Of a stretch of DNA of 64,000 nucleotides, positions 1 through 9,879 are shown piece after piece. Numbering within the stretch: position 1 is the stretch's first letter; the number at the start of each line of letters is the position of its first letter. Source of the stretch: an uncultured Selenomonadales bacterium (GTDB lineage Bacteria > Bacillota > Negativicutes > Selenomonadales > Selenomonadaceae); the NCBI GenBank assembly GCA_937877565.1, contig CALFJB010000016.1, forward strand, positions 19,021-83,020. Direction: 5' to 3'. Position numbers and translations under genes: made by a program. Below the pieces are notes generated by a model. That model searched no databases. It was not told where the DNA came from and saw only the letters and a list, made by a program, of their open reading frames with translations.

Positions 1-289
1 TTACATTAAGAAACGAAGTAAAGCCCGTATCATCAAAAATGTTATAAATATTGCCGGAAACATTGATAACAGATATTGGCACGTTTTTGAATTTTTTTTG
101 AAGTTTCATAAGTACGCGCAGCCCCAACGAGGAAATATAATTTAATTTGTCCGCGTCAATAATAATTTCTTGCGCGTCGTTCAAATTTGGTACAAGAAAT
201 AAATCCTGCTCAAATTGATTCGCGTTATTTGCGTCTATACGTTCCGGCAATTCAATTTTCAAGATACCATTGCAATAATTACTGTTCAT
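1..289 (-). CDS. STAS-domain protein, anti-anti-sigma type (partial)
   Basis: Reading the minus strand from the ATG at 289 gives 96 codons with no stop before the window edge, so the C-terminal end is missing. The translation has the SpoIIAA/RsbV layout: a short beta-strand start, an acidic strand (IIIDADKLN, residues about 42-50) and then YISSLGLRVLM (51-61). Ser53 aligns with the serine that is phosphorylated in anti-anti-sigma factors. It starts 14 bases after the stop of the fucosyltransferase-like gene and reads the same way, so it is the last visible gene of the NRPS operon. Its natural partner would be an RsbW-type kinase, and such a domain is fused to the MATE transporter two genes upstream. 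That pairing is inference. Confidence 0.75.
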   Translation of the reverse strand, partial: MNSNYCNGILKIELPERIDANNANQFEQDLFLVPNLNDAQEIIIDADKLNYISSLGLRVLMKLQKKFKNVPISVINVSGNIYNIFDDTGFTSFLNV

Positions 290-303
290 TTTAATTCACT
301 CCA

Positions 304-1671
304 TTAACTGTTGATGCCAACTTGAAATTTATAGCAACGCTTAAATTTTCCCTGATTGAAAGAGTTGACGACGTTCCAGCCGTGACATTGCCCGCTTGCC
401 ATAAAACTTTGACATTCGGACAAAATATAAAGCGCGTAAAAATAATTTACGGTGTTATCTTCAACTAAGCCGCTGTTGTCTTCTTGTTCTTTCTTTTCCA
501 AATCGCTTAAAAGTTTTGCGTTGCCAAAATCACGGACGCTGTGGCGGACTTGTGAAACTACGCGAATCATTTTGCCAAATTCATTTCTCATTCTGTCCAA
601 AATATCTTGATCTTCCGTCGCCAAAAAAATTAAATCGTAGCCGTCTTCATCAATCCATTGGCGAATTGTCGGCAACATATCATCAACCGTTGCCATTTTA
701 CGAACGCCGCCCATTTTTGAAACGATATAATCAGTGCCGCGAATCAAAATTCCCAGCGTATTATGATTTCCCAACACGACTTCTGCATATTCGTCCATTT
801 CTGCGCGAAATTTATCAGTCAAAATATTTTTGTCAATTTCCGCCGAAAAATCCAAATAGCGGTAAGTTGCGGTAATTTGCACAACGTCTTGAAGATAAAT
901 TGTATTGTCAGGCGTCGAATCCTGCGGCTTTGAATCCAGTTTGAAATATTTTTGCAACATTTCCGGCTCATAGCGCGTTGATTTTGCATTAAGATACGTT
1001 GTCCAATTATACTGTTCAAAAAATTTTTTAACTTGGCTGTAGTAGGAAAGAATCCCGCCGACGCCAACATTTTTTGCTATTGAAACTTCGACGAATTTAA
1101 TATTTTCAAGTTTTAAATCTGTCAAAGATTGACGGAAGAAAATCGAATGAAACGCAGGTACGGAACTGATTTTACGGAATGTCCCCTCAAAATAGCCGCT
1201 CCTAAATTTTTCGTCCGTTATTTGCAAAACTTCATTTTCGTTAAACGCCGGAAATTTTTCAACGATATGCAGACGTTCGATTTTATCGAAAAAAATTTTT
1301 GCAAGCGAATTTGTAAAATAAATTTCAGCGTCAGTATATTTCAACGCAAGCCGCGCAATTACAACCGAATATTCATTCAGCGTATAGCAAAAAATGTAAC
1401 GAACACTTTTCAAAAGTGAAATATCCAGCATTTCAGTTGCGTTTTCATCGTATTTCAAATATTGCGGATAAATTTCAATTCCCTTTTTTGCGTTTCGATA
1501 ATTTTCTGGAACCAAATCGTTATTTTTAACGTAAGAAATATCGTATTCTTCGCCGTCTTCAGTTTCAACGTGATAATAACTTTCTTTCAAACACAGAGCC
1601 TCATGAAAAATATTTTCGCTGTGCTTTAAAGTTGTAGCCGCACAATCTGCCTTTGGGATAATGTTAAACAT
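304..1671 (-). CDS. Fucosyltransferase-like (GT23/NodZ-fold) protein
   Basis: 455 residues, no signal peptide or membrane segment. The C-terminal half has features of the O-/alpha-6-fucosyltransferase fold: a nucleotide-sugar-type loop LIRGTDY around Arg311, a following strand LIFLATED, and near the end a conserved-looking stretch (YALYILSECQSF, then ASGQCHGWNVVNSFN). The N-terminal half is not recognised. The gene lies between the MATE-HATPase and STAS genes of the NRPS operon, with 28 and 14 base gaps, so it is probably co-transcribed and could glycosylate or otherwise tailor the peptide product. The fold assignment comes from motif recognition only; a non-catalytic member of the fold is possible. 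The start ATG at 1671 is preceded by GAGGGAG. Confidence 0.5.
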   Translation of the reverse strand: MFNIIPKADCAATTLKHSENIFHEALCLKESYYHVETEDGEEYDISYVKNNDLVPENYRNAKKGIEIYPQYLKYDENATEMLDISLLKSVRYIFCYTLNEYSVVIARLALKYTDAEIYFTNSLAKIFFDKIERLHIVEKFPAFNENEVLQITDEKFRSGYFEGTFRKISSVPAFHSIFFRQSLTDLKLENIKFVEVSIAKNVGVGGILSYYSQVKKFFEQYNWTTYLNAKSTRYEPEMLQKYFKLDSKPQDSTPDNTIYLQDVVQITATYRYLDFSAEIDKNILTDKFRAEMDEYAEVVLGNHNTLGILIRGTDYIVSKMGGVRKMATVDDMLPTIRQWIDEDGYDLIFLATEDQDILDRMRNEFGKMIRVVSQVRHSVRDFGNAKLLSDLEKKEQEDNSGLVEDNTVNYFYALYILSECQSFMASGQCHGWNVVNSFNQGKFKRCYKFQVGINS

Positions 1672-1699
1672 AAATTGAACTCCCTCTGCTTACAAGAAT

Positions 1700-3448
1700 T
1701 TATAATTTTATGATAAGGTTGTTTAAATTCATAGTATTTAAATAAGTTACTTCGGGATTCATTGAAAAAACCATACGAATCCCAAAATTTTCGGTTGGAT
1801 TTTCGCCTTTATGGATTCGATAATATTCCTTCGGATCGAAGTGTATACCGTCATCTCTGAAACGTAAAATAAATTTCGCTGAATCGTGCATAATCTTAAT
1901 TGTAAGGCGATGCTTTTTTTCATCTTGAAAACCCCATGACAAAACGTTTTTTCCCAATTCCTCCATAAAAAGCGAAAGGAGCATGGCTTTTCTGTCGTCG
2001 CCTCCATGAGTTTTTACAAAGTCTGCCGCCTTTTCGCAGTTTTTGCACAGATTATCAATATCTGAAATTTCCCATTCAAGATAATTTTCCTTTGAAATAC
2101 CGTAAGAATCCGGCTTTAAAATAAGATTCTCCCAATCGAAAGGATTTTTCTTGGTGGTAAATTTTACAAAGAGAATTACGAAAATTAAAGTCAAAGTTAC
2201 AGAGAAAATATAACTGTACCATATTGAATCTACGCCGAAAGTTAGCGGTGCGCCAAAAGCAAACGCGGCTGCCGTCATTGTCATAAATATTAAAATGACA
2301 TTCCCCGCTACAAATTCTTTTATTCCGCGCAAATAATTTACGTAACATATAATCAGAGTGCGGAAAACAAACTGCAATGAAAAAATTTTTAATCCCCACG
2401 CGCTCATTTCGATAATATTTTGATCTGATGTAAAAAGTATTAACGGCATCGCGCCAAAAATCCATGTGAGTACAATTAACGCCAAATTTATAGTTACAGA
2501 TTTTTGAGCCATAACGTAAAGGAGTTCTTTAAGTTCGTCTCGCTCCTCTTCGCCGTTGGCAATTCCCGTAACTGTCGCCGTCATTTCGCCCATACCGTAA
2601 CAGAAACATAAGAGAATATCGCCAATTCTTGCGGCTATAGTGAAAGCGGCTACATACATTTCAGAACCATATTCTAAAAAAGCCCCGTTAAGTGCGGCTG
2701 TTGTCATTCCCATACAAAGAGAATTTATAAAAGTAGGCGTGCCGTAAGACAAAATTTTGGGGACTCGATATATTTCAACATATTTGAAGGAAAATTTTAC
2801 TACCCGTGGCCTGCCGAAAAATCGAACGAGTACCAATACTCCTGACACATAATAACTCAAGGTGGTAGCAAGTGCCATTCCCAATACTCCGCCTTGAAAT
2901 ACGAAGATATTCAGCAAGTCAAAGACAATATCCAAAACAAAGACCAAAACTACCGCAATTACGTTCGTTTTGTTGTCGCCTTCGATTTGCAGTAACGCCG
3001 GAAGTATCATTATTACCGCCAATATCGGCATTAACGGAACGTAGCCAATTAAATAATCCATTGTCAGATTAAAAAGCTCTGTTTCAGGTGTCAGTCCTAG
3101 AAATAAACATATTGGATTTGAAAAAATTAAAATTAAAATGGTACAAAAAATTGAAAAGCCAAGCGACGTTGAAAGGGTTGTGGAAAAAACCCTGTTAATT
3201 TCGTCTATGTCACCTTTGCCGAAGGCGTTACTGCAACTTGTGGAATTTCCGGCGGACATAATGCTTGCAATGGCAATTACAATCATAACTACCGGCGTAA
3301 CCATTCCTTCCGCCGCTACAGCTTCAGCACCTAAAAATTTTCCCGTTAATGCCGCGTCTACTACCGTGCAGACTGTCATAATAATTTGGCTCATGATAAC
3401 TGACGGCAACATTCGATTTATATAATCGGATATAAAAGTTTTTTTCAT
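1700..3448 (-). CDS. MATE-family transporter fused to an RsbW-like HATPase domain
   Basis: 582 residues. Residues 1 to about 440 are a MATE-type multidrug/oligosaccharide exporter: about twelve hydrophobic segments, beginning with a cytosolic stretch and the MPSVIMSQIIM helix. The last 140 residues are soluble and match the HATPase_c_2 (RsbW/SpoIIAB serine kinase) fold, with an N-box-like EELGKN (Glu496, Asn501) and a G1-box-like FRDDGIHFDP. Its ATG overlaps the stop of the upstream NRPS gene by four bases (3445-3448), so the two are translationally coupled. The transporter half presumably exports the NRPS product. The HATPase half could bind or phosphorylate the STAS protein encoded downstream, giving a membrane-tethered partner-switch module; this is inference from domain pairing. 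Confidence 0.8.
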   Translation of the reverse strand: MKKTFISDYINRMLPSVIMSQIIMTVCTVVDAALTGKFLGAEAVAAEGMVTPVVMIVIAIASIMSAGNSTSCSNAFGKGDIDEINRVFSTTLSTSLGFSIFCTILILIFSNPICLFLGLTPETELFNLTMDYLIGYVPLMPILAVIMILPALLQIEGDNKTNVIAVVLVFVLDIVFDLLNIFVFQGGVLGMALATTLSYYVSGVLVLVRFFGRPRVVKFSFKYVEIYRVPKILSYGTPTFINSLCMGMTTAALNGAFLEYGSEMYVAAFTIAARIGDILLCFCYGMGEMTATVTGIANGEEERDELKELLYVMAQKSVTINLALIVLTWIFGAMPLILFTSDQNIIEMSAWGLKIFSLQFVFRTLIICYVNYLRGIKEFVAGNVILIFMTMTAAAFAFGAPLTFGVDSIWYSYIFSVTLTLIFVILFVKFTTKKNPFDWENLILKPDSYGISKENYLEWEISDIDNLCKNCEKAADFVKTHGGDDRKAMLLSLFMEELGKNVLSWGFQDEKKHRLTIKIMHDSAKFILRFRDDGIHFDPKEYYRIHKGENPTENFGIRMVFSMNPEVTYLNTMNLNNLIIKL

Positions 3449-6384
3449 TTAATACCCGCCAAATACTCCGCCGCTTCAACAAACAGCTTACGGAATTTTT
3501 CTGCATTTTCGTCTGTGTAAGCATTTCCTGCATAGCGTTCAATTAAAATCAATTTTTCTTCAGAAACGTCATCTACAACGCTTATTCCAAAAAGACTGTC
3601 GGTAGCGTCTGAATTATTGGTTTCAAGCTGTATCAATTCTTTTATGAAATTTTTAAAATTTCCAATTTCCATAATATCTTTGTGGTAAATAAATCTTATA
3701 ATTTGATCTTGGTTAAATTTGATTTTATCGAAATACGGATAATTTAAATGAGCCTCGATAAAATCAACTTGCGCTTTTACTTTGGAAATAAGCGATTTTG
3801 GAGTATCGCCGTTTTCTTTTTCCAGCAAAATTGGATAACTTTGGGCAAAAAGTCCAACGGAAGACATAGAAATACTGTTGTCTCTGCCGTAATGGGCAAA
3901 ACGCACCAACGCACGATTTACGTTGTTGTAGTTGCAGACAGTCATTGCAGTTGCCGTAAGATATGCAATATTTCCGCGCAGTTTTTCCTTCGGTATTGGA
4001 AGAGGGAACATTTTTACCGCGCCTTTGAATTTTTCTACTTTGCAGTCGGGTTTTAAGTTTATTTCTTCGTCTTTGATTGAATCAAAATTGCCAAAAAGTT
4101 TATCAAATTCTTCGTCAGTTTTTTCTACAATCGCAGATTTTTCCAGCAGATAAAAATAAAAGTCTTGAGGCAAATTATAAGCCGCGTCTTGATAACATTC
4201 GTAAATTTCGTCAAGAATTACCCGCAATGAAAAGCCGTCTGTAACAATATGATGAAAATCCAAAAACAAATACGACTCGGAAGGCGTTTGATAAATTCCG
4301 CCGCGACAGAAATTTGTATTTGTAATGGCGAAAGGTTTAACCAAATTATTTTTTAAAGCGTCAAATTCGCTATCATTTAACTTGGTAATGGTAACAGGCG
4401 TAAAAATTGATTCGTCGTACATTTGGCGATATTCGCCGTTTTCGTCCGCAACTAATTTCAAAGAAAGCGCGGGATGATTTTTTAAAACTTTATTTACAGC
4501 GTTTTTCATTCGCTCCAAATCAATGTTATCAGCAAATTTAAACAAAAACGGTTCATTATTGTATACAGCATTTGGATTTTCTTTCATCATTTCCAAAAAC
4601 ATTTTTTGCGAAAAATTAAGCGGTTGTGATTTTTTAATAGCTTCTTCGTTTTTTGCAAAAATATCTTCTGCACTTTCCAAATTGTCACAATAAGCCGCCA
4701 ACGCCTTAGGTGTACGGTACTTTTGAATTGACGCAATATTTACGCCGGGATTGTTACATTCAGTCACAAGCATAATTGTTGCTATTGAATCGCCGCCCAA
4801 TTTTATAAAATCGTCGTTTAATCCTACTTTATCTAAATCGAGCGCGTGCGCCATTTTTTCACATATCAATTTTTCAGTTTCAGTTTGAGGTGCCTCATAG
4901 TCATCCATATTGTGTTGAGGAAGTGGCAGGGCTTTTTTGTCAATTTTTTGATTCTGATTCAGCGGAATTTTATCAATCTGCATAATGAACGCAGGAATCA
5001 TATAATCCGGTTTATTTTGCGCTATAAAGTCAGTAAGTGCGTCAATATCAACTTTTTCATCTGAAACAACGTAAGCCGCAATATATTTTCCGCCGGACGG
5101 TTTATCAAAGGCAACAACCGTTGTATCTTTTACGCCGTCAAAACGTCTGATAATTTCTTCAATTTCCGGCAATTCAACCCTAAAGCCGCGAATTTTTACT
5201 TGAAAATCAATTCGCCCGTAAAATTCCAAATTTCCTTCGTCGTTATACTTTGCTAAATCGCCGGTTCGATAGACTTTAACTTTTTTATCGCCAATTTCAA
5301 TTTCAATAAATTTTTCCGCCGTAAGTTCTGGGCGTTTCCAATAACCTGCCGAAAGTTGCGGACCGGCTAAGCAAAGTTCCCCAATTTCGCCAAGCGGCAA
5401 AAGATTTTTTTCCTTGCCTAAGATATACGCCGCGCAATTATAAAGCGGTCTGCCAATAGGAATAGGATTATAATTTTTGCCTTTCTCTAACTCAAAATAA
5501 GTGGCGTCAACTGTAAATTCCGTAGGTCCGTAGGTATTAAAAATTTTTCCGCGAACATTTGGCACTGTTGTCATTGCCTCGCCGCCAACAACCAGATAAT
5601 CAAGGTCAAGGGATTCATTTGACGCAAGAATTTGCCCAAAACGAGTGCTGTAGCCGCCGCCGTTTATTTTATGTTTAGTAATAAATTTTCTCATTTTCAA
5701 AACGTCGTGGCGTTCCTCTTCCGGCACTATAAAAAGTGTTCCGCCTACGGTTAAGACGGGATATAAATCCTCAACCGACGCATCGAAAGAAAAATTGGAA
5801 TGACAGGCAATTATACTTTTTTCGGTTAAATTCCAACGGTTACTTATAAAGTGAACAAAATTTAATAACGCCTTATGCTGAATCATAACGCCTTTGGGAT
5901 TTCCCGTTGTTCCCGAAGTATAAATCATATACGCCAAATTTTCAGGAGCAGTATTGCAACTTGCACAGGTTGCAGAGCTTTTTGAAATTTGAGCGATAAT
6001 TTCTTCTGTAAGCGTGATCTTAGCTTCAGAATCTTTCAGCATGTACTCAATACGAGCGGCGGGATAATCTATATCAATAGGAAGATACGCCGCGCCAATT
6101 TTCCAAATTCCAATAACTGCCGCCAAAAATTCTTTTACTCTGCCCATGCTTACGGCGATAAAATTATTCTCCTCTACGCCGTTTTCAATAAGCCACGCTG
6201 CTACTTTGTCTGACAATTCGTCTAAATCTTTATAACTTAACGCTGAATTTTCATCAGCCACTGCGATATTTTCGGGAGTTTTAGCGGCTTGTTCCTTAAA
6301 CAAATCAAGCCACGTTTTAGAAGTGTCATACTCAAAAGTTTCTCCCGCCGACACTTCCAATATTTTTTCTAAATTTTTATTCAT
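3445..6384 (-). CDS. Nonribosomal peptide synthetase, A-PCP-C (second module)
   Basis: 979 residues. An adenylation domain (1 to about 495) shows MIYTSGTTGNPKGV, NTYGPTEFT, YRTGDLAKY and the C-terminal lysine motif NQNQKIDKK. A carrier domain has GGDSIAT with phosphopantetheine Ser533. A C-terminal condensation domain has an intact HHIVTDG (His711, His712, Asp716). My hand alignment to GrsA gives the specificity residues D-A-E-S-L-V-T-V-D-K. The acidic residue at the 239 position suggests a basic amino acid such as lysine or ornithine, but this is a weak prediction. There is no thioesterase or reductase domain, so release may depend on the terminal C domain. The start overlaps the upstream NRPS stop by four bases. 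Confidence 0.9.
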   Translation of the reverse strand: MNKNLEKILEVSAGETFEYDTSKTWLDLFKEQAAKTPENIAVADENSALSYKDLDELSDKVAAWLIENGVEENNFIAVSMGRVKEFLAAVIGIWKIGAAYLPIDIDYPAARIEYMLKDSEAKITLTEEIIAQISKSSATCASCNTAPENLAYMIYTSGTTGNPKGVMIQHKALLNFVHFISNRWNLTEKSIIACHSNFSFDASVEDLYPVLTVGGTLFIVPEEERHDVLKMRKFITKHKINGGGYSTRFGQILASNESLDLDYLVVGGEAMTTVPNVRGKIFNTYGPTEFTVDATYFELEKGKNYNPIPIGRPLYNCAAYILGKEKNLLPLGEIGELCLAGPQLSAGYWKRPELTAEKFIEIEIGDKKVKVYRTGDLAKYNDEGNLEFYGRIDFQVKIRGFRVELPEIEEIIRRFDGVKDTTVVAFDKPSGGKYIAAYVVSDEKVDIDALTDFIAQNKPDYMIPAFIMQIDKIPLNQNQKIDKKALPLPQHNMDDYEAPQTETEKLICEKMAHALDLDKVGLNDDFIKLGGDSIATIMLVTECNNPGVNIASIQKYRTPKALAAYCDNLESAEDIFAKNEEAIKKSQPLNFSQKMFLEMMKENPNAVYNNEPFLFKFADNIDLERMKNAVNKVLKNHPALSLKLVADENGEYRQMYDESIFTPVTITKLNDSEFDALKNNLVKPFAITNTNFCRGGIYQTPSESYLFLDFHHIVTDGFSLRVILDEIYECYQDAAYNLPQDFYFYLLEKSAIVEKTDEEFDKLFGNFDSIKDEEINLKPDCKVEKFKGAVKMFPLPIPKEKLRGNIAYLTATAMTVCNYNNVNRALVRFAHYGRDNSISMSSVGLFAQSYPILLEKENGDTPKSLISKVKAQVDFIEAHLNYPYFDKIKFNQDQIIRFIYHKDIMEIGNFKNFIKELIQLETNNSDATDSLFGISVVDDVSEEKLILIERYAGNAYTDENAEKFRKLFVEAAEYLAGIK

Positions 6385-9300
6385 GAATTTTCCTCCATTC
6401 CCGCAAGATATTTTGCAGAATCAAAAAAGAGTTTGCGGAATTTTTCGTTGCTTTGCTTGTTGTAACAATTTCCGGCGTAGCGTTCGATTAAAATTATATT
6501 TTCATCTGCGGAATTGTCCAAAATGCTGATACCGTAAAGATTATCAGTCATATTGCTGTCGTGTGTGTCAAGCAAAATCAAATTTTTTGCCAACTTAGCG
6601 AATTTTCCCAAATCAAGTATATCTTTATGGTAAATAAACCTTACGCACCTATCTGGACGAGAAATATTTTCTAAAAAGGGGTATTCTACATGCGCCTCTG
6701 CAAAACTAACTTGAGCTTGCACTTTAGCAATTAAAGAGTCCGGCGTATCATTTTCTTCCTTGACGAGCAAAACGGGATAACGGTTGATGAAAATACCGAC
6801 TGAAGACATTGAAATATTACTGTTTCTGCCGTAATGAGTGAACAACACCATAGCACGATTAGAATTATTGTAAGCGGCGACTGCAAGAGCGCAAGCGGTA
6901 ATATAAGCCACGTTTCCGCGCAATTTGTCTTTCGGTACGGGAATTGGATTCATGGTAACTGCGCCGGTTCTATTTGGGGCGTCATAATCGGGTTTTAACG
7001 GCATATCTTCTTCTTTCAAAGAATTTTCGCCGTGAAAAATTTTATCGCAATATTCCAGAACTTCGCTGTTGTTTTTGTTGTCCTTAGCGTTATTAACAGA
7101 TTCAATCAAGTAGAAATAATAATCCGGAGGCAACTTGTAATTTTCGTCTTGATAACACTCGTAAAGCTCGTTTAAAATTATTTGTATTGAAAAGCCGTCA
7201 ATGATGAAATGATGAAAATCTAAAAACAGATAAGAATTAGACGGCGTTTGATAAATTCCGCCGCGCCATATATCGCCGTTTGTAAGGGTAAAAGGCTTAA
7301 CAAGTTTTGATTTTTTTAATTCCTCAAATTCCGCGTCCGTTGCGCTAATAATTTCAATGGATTTAAAAAGTGCCTCGTCGTAAGTTTGCAAATATTTTCC
7401 GTTTTCGTCCTTAGCCAAATTTCCCGTTTCATCGACAATAAGTTTAGTTCTAAGTACAGGGTGATTCGCCAAAACTTTGTTAGCGGCGTTTTTAAGTCGG
7501 TTTAAATCGATATTTTCCGCCAATACAAACAGTCTGGGATTGTTGCAGTAAATTTCATTGGGATTTTCCAACTGTAAATTTATGTTTACCATTTGAGCAT
7601 AAGTCAAAGGATGAATTTTTTTCATAGCTTCGGCATTTTTTGCAGAAATATCTTCCGCACTTTCCAAATTGTCGCAATAAGCCGCCAACGCGCGGGGAGT
7701 GCGATATTCGTATATGGAAGAAATATTTACGCCGTCATTGGCGCACTCCACAACAAGCATTATGGTTGTTATGGAATCACCGCCAATTTGAAAGAAATCT
7801 TCATTAACGCTCACTGCGTCTAAGCCGAGTACCTGCGCCATTTTTTCACAGATCAATTTTTCAGTTTCAGTTTCAGGTGCCTCATAATCTTCAGAAATAT
7901 GATTAGGAATGGGAAGTTTCTTTTTGTCAACTTTTTGATTTTGATTCAGCGGGATTTTATCAATTTGCATTATAAATGAAGGTACCATATATGGCGGCTT
8001 AGTTTGCGCTATAAAATTTTTCAGTGCGTCAATATCAATTTTTTTATCTGAAACAACGTAAGCCGCAATATATTTTCCGCCGGACGGTTTATCAAAGGCG
8101 GCAACTGTGGCATCTTCTACGCCGTCAAAACGTCTGATAACTTCTTCAATTTCCGGCAATTCAACACGAAAGCCACGAATTTTTACTTGTCCATCGCGTC
8201 TGCCGACAAATTCTATTTTGCCGTTATCAAATCCCTTTACAATATCCCCCGTGCGATAAATTCTGTCATAATTTGGATTGTTGGAGAAAGGATTTTTAAT
8301 AAAAACTTCAGCAGTTTTTTCAGGGCGTTTTAAATATCCTCTTGCCACTTGAGGACCTGAAATCCAAAGTTCGCCCTCTGTTCCGTTTTCAACTTGTTCT
8401 CCTTTTTCATTAACCACGTAAAGGCGCAAATTGTCCAAAGGATAACCTATAGGCACATTTTTATAGAGACGATCTACTTTAAAAATAGTTGAAAAAATTG
8501 TACATTCCGTAGGTCCGTAACCGTTGAAAAAAGCATATTTGGGCGGGGCAATGGGGACGAGTGCTTCACCGCCTACCGACAAATATTTAAGTGAATTGCT
8601 TTCAGGATACATTCTGGCGTACTGCCGACCAACTTGCGTAGTTATGAAACTATGGCTGATTTTATTTTCTTCAAAATACTGATGAAGTTTAGGAAAGTTC
8701 AAGCGTGTTTCTTCGTCTATAATATGAAGTTGCCCGCCGGTGCAAAGAACTGGATATGTATCCATCATATTGGCATCAAATCCAAATGAAGCATAAGCCG
8801 CTACCTTACTTTGGTTTGTAAGGGAATAATAGCGAACGTACCAGTTAATAAAGGCGACAAGATTTTTATGTTCAAGCATTACTCCTTTTGGAATACCTGT
8901 TGAACCTGAAGTATACAAAAGAATAAATAAATCTTGCGGCGCGGGCAAATAATTTATTTCTTCTGCATTAAGACTATCAATATCTTTAATGTTAAGCGTT
9001 GCACCGTCAAAATTATCAAGGCGCGGCATAAGTTTATCTTCAGTAATAAGTGCCACAGCCTCCGCATCGGAAACCATAAAAGACAGCCTGTCATCAGGAT
9101 AAGATGGATCTAATGGTTGATAAGCAGCTCCCGTCTTTAAAGCACCAATCGCCGCAACTACCATCATTTCGTTTCGACGTAAGAGAATAGAAACAACTTT
9201 TTCTCTGCCTACGCCGTATTGTTTCAAGTAGTTTGCAATTTTGTCAGTGAGAATATCCAATTCGCCGTAGGTGAGACTTCTGTTACCACTTACAACGGCA

Positions 9301-9395
9301 ATTTTGTCTTTGTTTTCAGCCATTGATTTTTTAAGTAATGAAATGACGGTTTGCGAAGAATCGTAATCACATTGCTTAAAATATGTGTACTGCAT
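6381..9395 (-). CDS. Nonribosomal peptide synthetase, A-PCP-C (first module)
   Basis: 1004 residues and the first gene of the operon. The adenylation domain carries LLYTSGSTGIPKGVM, NGYGPTECT, YRTGDIVKG and NQNQKVDKK. The carrier domain carries GGDSITT with Ser541. The condensation domain has intact HHFIIDG starting at His728. Specificity residues read by hand are D-A-M-T-L-V-G-I-F-K, which I cannot assign to a substrate. The carrier and condensation regions are very similar to those of the downstream NRPS while the adenylation pockets differ, suggesting module duplication followed by pocket divergence. The start at 9395 is supported by AGAGAGG seven to nine bases upstream and by the promoter at 9459-9487. 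Confidence 0.92.
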   Translation of the reverse strand: MQYTYFKQCDYDSSQTVISLLKKSMAENKDKIAVVSGNRSLTYGELDILTDKIANYLKQYGVGREKVVSILLRRNEMMVVAAIGALKTGAAYQPLDPSYPDDRLSFMVSDAEAVALITEDKLMPRLDNFDGATLNIKDIDSLNAEEINYLPAPQDLFILLYTSGSTGIPKGVMLEHKNLVAFINWYVRYYSLTNQSKVAAYASFGFDANMMDTYPVLCTGGQLHIIDEETRLNFPKLHQYFEENKISHSFITTQVGRQYARMYPESNSLKYLSVGGEALVPIAPPKYAFFNGYGPTECTIFSTIFKVDRLYKNVPIGYPLDNLRLYVVNEKGEQVENGTEGELWISGPQVARGYLKRPEKTAEVFIKNPFSNNPNYDRIYRTGDIVKGFDNGKIEFVGRRDGQVKIRGFRVELPEIEEVIRRFDGVEDATVAAFDKPSGGKYIAAYVVSDKKIDIDALKNFIAQTKPPYMVPSFIMQIDKIPLNQNQKVDKKKLPIPNHISEDYEAPETETEKLICEKMAQVLGLDAVSVNEDFFQIGGDSITTIMLVVECANDGVNISSIYEYRTPRALAAYCDNLESAEDISAKNAEAMKKIHPLTYAQMVNINLQLENPNEIYCNNPRLFVLAENIDLNRLKNAANKVLANHPVLRTKLIVDETGNLAKDENGKYLQTYDEALFKSIEIISATDAEFEELKKSKLVKPFTLTNGDIWRGGIYQTPSNSYLFLDFHHFIIDGFSIQIILNELYECYQDENYKLPPDYYFYLIESVNNAKDNKNNSEVLEYCDKIFHGENSLKEEDMPLKPDYDAPNRTGAVTMNPIPVPKDKLRGNVAYITACALAVAAYNNSNRAMVLFTHYGRNSNISMSSVGIFINRYPVLLVKEENDTPDSLIAKVQAQVSFAEAHVEYPFLENISRPDRCVRFIYHKDILDLGKFAKLAKNLILLDTHDSNMTDNLYGISILDNSADENIILIERYAGNCYNKQSNEKFRKLFFDSAKYLAGMEENS

Positions 9396-9458
9396 AAATT
9401 ATCCTCTCTTTCTGCTTGAAAATGCATGATTATGGAAATCATATTTTAATAATTTTGT

Positions 9459-9487
9459 ATTATAAATAGCATTAAGAATAATTGCAA
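9459..9487 (-). promoter_or_regulatory. Sigma-70-type promoter of the NRPS operon
   Basis: On the minus strand, TTGCAA (9487-9482) is followed after exactly 17 bases by a perfect TATAAT (9464-9459). This leaves a leader of about 55 bases before the NRPS start at 9395, which has its own AGAGAGG ribosome site. I see no operator palindrome or riboswitch in the leader. Confidence 0.75.
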
Positions 9488-9651
9488 ATTTATGAAAAAA
9501 ATCGTTTTACTAAACGCTGTCTAAAAACTAAAACCTGTGATACAGTACCTCAGAAAAATAATTAGTGATGAAAATGCAAGAAAAAACACGCCCAAGACAA
9601 TATGATTTTGTTGAAAATTGAAAGAATCCGGCAAGATAGGTGCTGTATTCA

Positions 9652-9852
9652 TCACTTGCCATTATTGATTCTTGGATAAATGAAGATGTAAAAAGTTTTG
9701 AGTGGGCGAGTCTTCAAATTTCTTTGTTCTTCAAGGACACAGTCTGTAATTTTGAAAATTTTACCGTAAATGTCATCGATGGTAGCGGAAATGTCACGAG
9801 TACTCATTCAGTGTGAATACATTGCCAAGACTTTACGCTCAATTTCTAAAAC
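9652..9852 (-). pseudogene. IS256-like transposase fragment
   Basis: On the minus strand one frame reads LEIERKVLAMYSH, a stop, then MSTRDISATIDDIYG, KITDCVLEEQ and TRPLKTFYIF. This is the typical 'ARGMSTRDI..hl..iYG...S...IS.iTD.vl.e...Wq.RPL..vYp' stretch of IS256/mutator transposases. It is about 65 codons long, has lost residues after DDIYG and contains an in-frame stop, so it is a dead remnant. AT-rich sequence at 9500-9650 probably holds more of the same element but I could not read a frame with confidence. Confidence 0.6.
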
Positions 9853-9879
9853 GTCACGTTGCTTTTTCTACTTTGGAAT

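Noticed and set aside
516..875. Antisense frame inside the fucosyltransferase-like gene, and many others like it in the NRPS, ssp and csm genes
   Set aside because: No ribosome sites, no recognisable domains, and they lie opposite well-supported coding sequence.
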